From Deefgea rivuli DSM 18356 (GTDB lineage: Bacteria; Pseudomonadota; Gammaproteobacteria; Burkholderiales; Chitinibacteraceae): DNA of 64,000 nt. The stretch's first letter is position 1. Every line of letters begins with the position of its first letter. The translations under genes were made by a program, and so were the position numbers. The stretch covers positions 124,001-188,000 of the forward strand of contig NZ_JHVM01000008.1 in NCBI RefSeq assembly GCF_000620145.1, written 5' to 3'. The notes below the pieces were generated by a model, which was not told the origin of the DNA, made no database searches, and was given only the letters and a program-made list of their open reading frames with translations. Positions 61,447-64,000 of this stretch are shown in pieces.

Positions 61447-61930
61447 GATGACTACCCTTTCATAAGCTCAATTAAGTTATAGCTCAATAATGCCATGTAG
61501 CTCAAAATACATCAACCCTAATGAACCAATATTTACGAGTATTCAGAGCGACTTTGAACGGGCTCTTTACGGTATAGGCTAATGAATCATTCATTCACGC
61601 GACATAGTGACTTGAACAAAGGAAAACTAAACGGGAAAGGCTACGGCAGGATTGAAGATAGAGATTGCATAAGCCTTGAGAATGCAAGCTTTGTAGGCTG
61701 AAGCACACCATTTTCGTACATTTAAAAAAACTCAAAGGGGCATGGGGGGATACAGGAAGACCCTAATACATCAGATACCCTCACGAAATTTTGCGGCATA
61801 ACCCTCGACCCTGTTACCATCTGCCAACAGCAGCGTATTCTCGCTCCAAATAATGCTACATAAAATAATATTCCGTGAAACTCTGCCCACAGATAACACA
61901 TTGATTTAAAAGAATAATTAGAATTTATAG
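61447..61930. other. Right-end noncoding part of the island
   Basis: 484 bp between the resolvase start and attR with no supported gene. It should contain the resolvase promoter and possibly its res site and the integrase arm sites. It becomes AT-rich towards attR (about 61850-61930). No strong repeat was found by eye. Confidence 0.45.
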
Positions 61931-61949
61931 ATGATGGTTTTTATTACGC
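61931..61949. repeat. attR core of the integrative element
   Basis: Identical to 55897-55915. The following bases (to 61972) continue as the native rsmB end, encoding ALFSKS and a TAA stop, proving which side is chromosomal. Confidence 0.9.
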
Positions 61950-62542
61950 ACTTTTTTCAAAATCGTAATTGGCGGCAATTGATTGCTGCTGTGCTGCTGC
62001 TATGCGCGATGAGTGCGTATGCCGGCAGCATCAAAACCATCAAATCCGAAGTTGAATTTAACGGTAACCGCATTGAGCTGGCAGCACGTTACGCAGTGAC
62101 CCTCTCGCCAGAAATTGAAACCGCGCTGAAAAATGGCTTATCACTGCCATTTACCTACGACTTCAAACTCACCCGACCGCATTTCTATGCTTGGTATCGT
62201 AGTGTCGCCGATAGCTTTAATCCAACGGCCAGCATTACCTACCGTCTGAGTTATCAGCCGCTCACGCGCCAATACCGCTTGAATACCGGAGGCTTAAGCC
62301 GCAGCTTTAATACCGCCGAAGAAGCGCTGCTTGCGCTTACTATTATTCGCAGTTGGGCAGTCTTAGAAAGTAGCAATATTACGCCTGAAGACTTTGCTGG
62401 CAAAATCCGCTTTCGCCTTGATCATTCACAGCTACCAAAATCGTATCAGCTCACAGCCTTGGGCGATGAAAGTTGGGTATTAGATTCTGGCTGGCAGGAA
62501 TTACAGCGTAATGCACCGCAGCCCGTTGAGGCCGCGCAATGA
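61931..62542 (+). CDS. DUF4390 exported protein
   Basis: 203 residues in the long form, with a signal or anchor (about 12-31, ending AYAG) and the DUF4390 body (EVEFNGNRIELAARYAVTLS, LTRPHFYAWYR). The family is found just before ntrY/ntrX in betaproteobacteria, role unknown. The start is uncertain: ATG 61931 and 61934 lie in the attR core, so before insertion the gene overlapped the end of rsmB in another frame. The stop overlaps the kinase start (ATGA). Confidence 0.82.
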   Translation: MMVFITHFFQNRNWRQLIAAVLLLCAMSAYAGSIKTIKSEVEFNGNRIELAARYAVTLSPEIETALKNGLSLPFTYDFKLTRPHFYAWYRSVADSFNPTASITYRLSYQPLTRQYRLNTGGLSRSFNTAEEALLALTIIRSWAVLESSNITPEDFAGKIRFRLDHSQLPKSYQLTALGDESWVLDSGWQELQRNAPQPVEAAQ

Positions 62543-64000
62543 AAAAGTTACTGATTTTTCTGGGTGTTTTAGGCACGATCCTACTGTTTTTGCTGGCCTC
62601 GGCGTCCGGCAATACCTCTGAATTATCACAATATTACAAACTAATCCTAACGCTGAATGGCGTTTTGTTGTTGGCTTTGGCGATTCTAGTTGGCTCCCGC
62701 CTAGCCCAGCTCTTAAAACGAGTTAAAAGCAAAGTATTTGGTTCGCGGCTCACGATGCGTATGGTGCTGATGTTTTCCTTAGTCGCCATTCTACCCGGCG
62801 CTTTGGTGTACACCTTATCGGTGCAATTTTTAAATCGCTCAATTGAAACTTGGTTTGATGTTCGCGTTGACAATGCACTCGATCGCGGCTTGAATTTGGG
62901 GCATAACGCGATTGATTATCAGCTTAATGATTTGCAACGCAAAGCCAGCGTCATCGCTTGGGATATTCACGATAACAGTATGAGCGCGCTGCTGGAGCGC
63001 CTGTCCAAATTACGTGATCAAACTGGCGTGCAAGAGATCACCTTATTCGATAATAACAGCCAAGTTCACGCCCATATCGGCAATGAATACGCGGGGCTTG
63101 TACCCAATCTGCCCGAGCGAAAAATCATTACCGAAGCCGAGCGCGGCTATTACAAAGGGATTGAAAACGACCCCGAGCATGGCTTAATCATGCGCGTTAT
63201 TGTGCAATTGCCGGGTAGTGAATTTTCTAATCGCGTCAAATTACTGCAATTGCTACAACCTGTTCCCAAACAGCTCGCTCAAGACGCTGAACTGGTTGAA
63301 CAAGTCCGCAGTGAATACAAACAACTCTCGCAATCTCGTGCTGGCTTAAAACTGATTTTTAGCCTGACGTTGACGATGGCATTGACGATGGCGCTACTGG
63401 GCGCTCTGGCCTTGGCGATTTACCTATCCGACAAACTTGCCGCACCGCTGTCGGTCTTAGCCGCCGGAACGCGCGCGGTGGCGCAAGGTGATTTTACGCA
63501 GCAACACCCCGTCATTAGCCGCGATGAACTCGGAATTTTGACTCATTCGTTTAATCGCATGACGCGCCAGCTCTCTGATGCGCGCGATACGCTAGAACAA
63601 AATCAAGCCGAGCAAGCCGAAGCCAAAGCCTATGTTGAAGCGATTTTAGGCTCGCTATCGGCGGGGGTGTTGTCGCTGGATGAAGACTGGCATTTACAAT
63701 CGGCCAATCACAGCGCGCTACGGATTTTAGGCTTAGATCCAAATCGAATTGGCACGCTGCCCTTGTCACAATGGAATGAAGCCTACCCGAACCTCACCGC
63801 ATTTTTTGCGCATACTATCCACGGTTTCTTATCAGATGACGAAGTCTGGCAAAGACAAATTGAGCTGGATGCTGAAAAACGCGTGCTCTTGGTGCGCGGT
63901 ACACGCCTCACGCAAAAAATTGATGGTAGCGAAGACTTGCATGGCTATGTAATGGTATTTGATGACATTACCGAATTACTGTCCGCACAGCGCGATGCCG
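62539..64000 (+). CDS. ntrY: NtrY-like sensor histidine kinase, partial
   Basis: Open from ATG 62539 to the window edge, 487 codons without a stop. It begins KKLLIFLGVLGTILLFLLA, and the first two to three spans lie in residues 1-95. A long periplasmic sensor region (about 110-280) is followed by a further span (about 280-300), a HAMP domain (SDKLAAPLSVLAAGTRAVAQG) and a PAS domain (about 345-480). The kinase core lies beyond the window. NtrY/NtrX systems regulate nitrogen, redox or envelope responses. The ATGA overlap with the DUF4390 gene indicates coupling. Confidence 0.88.
   Translation, partial: MKKLLIFLGVLGTILLFLLASASGNTSELSQYYKLILTLNGVLLLALAILVGSRLAQLLKRVKSKVFGSRLTMRMVLMFSLVAILPGALVYTLSVQFLNRSIETWFDVRVDNALDRGLNLGHNAIDYQLNDLQRKASVIAWDIHDNSMSALLERLSKLRDQTGVQEITLFDNNSQVHAHIGNEYAGLVPNLPERKIITEAERGYYKGIENDPEHGLIMRVIVQLPGSEFSNRVKLLQLLQPVPKQLAQDAELVEQVRSEYKQLSQSRAGLKLIFSLTLTMALTMALLGALALAIYLSDKLAAPLSVLAAGTRAVAQGDFTQQHPVISRDELGILTHSFNRMTRQLSDARDTLEQNQAEQAEAKAYVEAILGSLSAGVLSLDEDWHLQSANHSALRILGLDPNRIGTLPLSQWNEAYPNLTAFFAHTIHGFLSDDEVWQRQIELDAEKRVLLVRGTRLTQKIDGSEDLHGYVMVFDDITELLSAQRDA

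Larger units (their letters stand above)
55897..61949. mobile_element. 6-kb integrative element in the 3' end of rsmB
   Basis: Bounded by an exact 19-bp direct repeat (55897-55915 and 61931-61949). The integrase gene starts 20 bp inside the left end. Contents: tyrosine integrase, three small unknown genes with alternating short repeats, a ParB-like gene overlapping a small DNA-binding gene, and a serine recombinase. No conjugation, phage structural or known defence gene is recognisable, so it is a small mobilisable island or a remnant. It splits the conserved rsmB-DUF4390-ntrY order, which supports recent insertion. Confidence 0.9.

Noticed and set aside
55936-61930. Prophage or conjugative element
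   Set aside because: No phage structural, replication, relaxase or type IV secretion gene is recognisable in the 6 kb.

Overview
The window looks like a chromosomal segment of a betaproteobacterium of the Neisseriales, most likely in or near the Chitinibacteraceae (Chitinibacter, Deefgea and relatives). This is inferred from gene order and protein families: amgK-murU divergent from lptD-surA-pdxA-rsmA, LysM-dprA-smg-topA divergent from def-fmt-htpX-rsmB, a class I PHA synthase, a Calvin-type class II aldolase, and a secreted chitin-type polysaccharide deacetylase with CBM5/12-like modules. Base composition appears moderate and genes are tightly packed. No rRNA, tRNA or CRISPR array was seen.

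Layout. 1-2.8 kb: a cut-off membrane protein, a CPD photolyase and a YjdF-type membrane protein. 2.9-13 kb: carbon and nitrogen metabolism. gabT and a gabD-like dehydrogenase flank a fructose-type ABC transporter operon (frcB-frcC-frcA, a FucU/RbsD mutarotase, a ROK repressor, a PfkB kinase), followed by fba on the other strand. 13.8-20.7 kb: an MFS transporter, a CheZ-like candidate phosphatase, the deacetylase, and small conserved proteins including arfB. 20.9-23.7 kb: a TonB-like protein and a three-gene signalling operon (CheY-like receiver, CheC-like phosphatase, diguanylate cyclase). A 270-bp MITE-like element follows. 24-29.8 kb: a probable copper or metal uptake cluster (PepSY membrane protein, TonB-dependent receptor, two DUF2946-type proteins, PCu(A)C chaperone, copper-uptake-associated protein). 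29.9-36.1 kb: a Kef-type antiporter, tkt, phaC and murU. 36.1-44.1 kb: an unrecognised gene wedged between murU and amgK, then lptD-surA-pdxA-rsmA and an amino-acid ABC ATPase. 44.2-55.9 kb: a GGDEF-EAL protein, topA, smg, dprA, a LysM protein, def, fmt, htpX and rsmB. 62-64 kb: a DUF4390 protein and an NtrY-like kinase that runs off the end.

The conserved rsmB-DUF4390-ntrY order is split by a 6-kb integrative element (55897-61949). It is bounded by an exact 19-bp direct repeat and encodes a tyrosine integrase, three small unknown genes alternating with short repeats, a ParB-like protein, a small probable DNA-binding protein and a serine recombinase. One of the small genes has the halves of an integron-type attC site on its two sides.

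The most unusual signal is a 49-bp motif, (G/A)GGTAT-N37-ATACC(C/A/G). I find it at constant length in about a dozen places. Intergenic copies (566, 11939, 13235, 18856, 31113, 44172, 54555) have a palindromic AT-rich core. Other copies lie inside genes (gabT 3890, frcC 6625, amgK 37318, pdxA 41295 and 41641), at least partly in stretches where the protein shows no sign of an insertion. The half-sites are 43 bp apart, about four helical turns, which suggests a protein-recognition element or a very old repeat rather than a simple insertion sequence.
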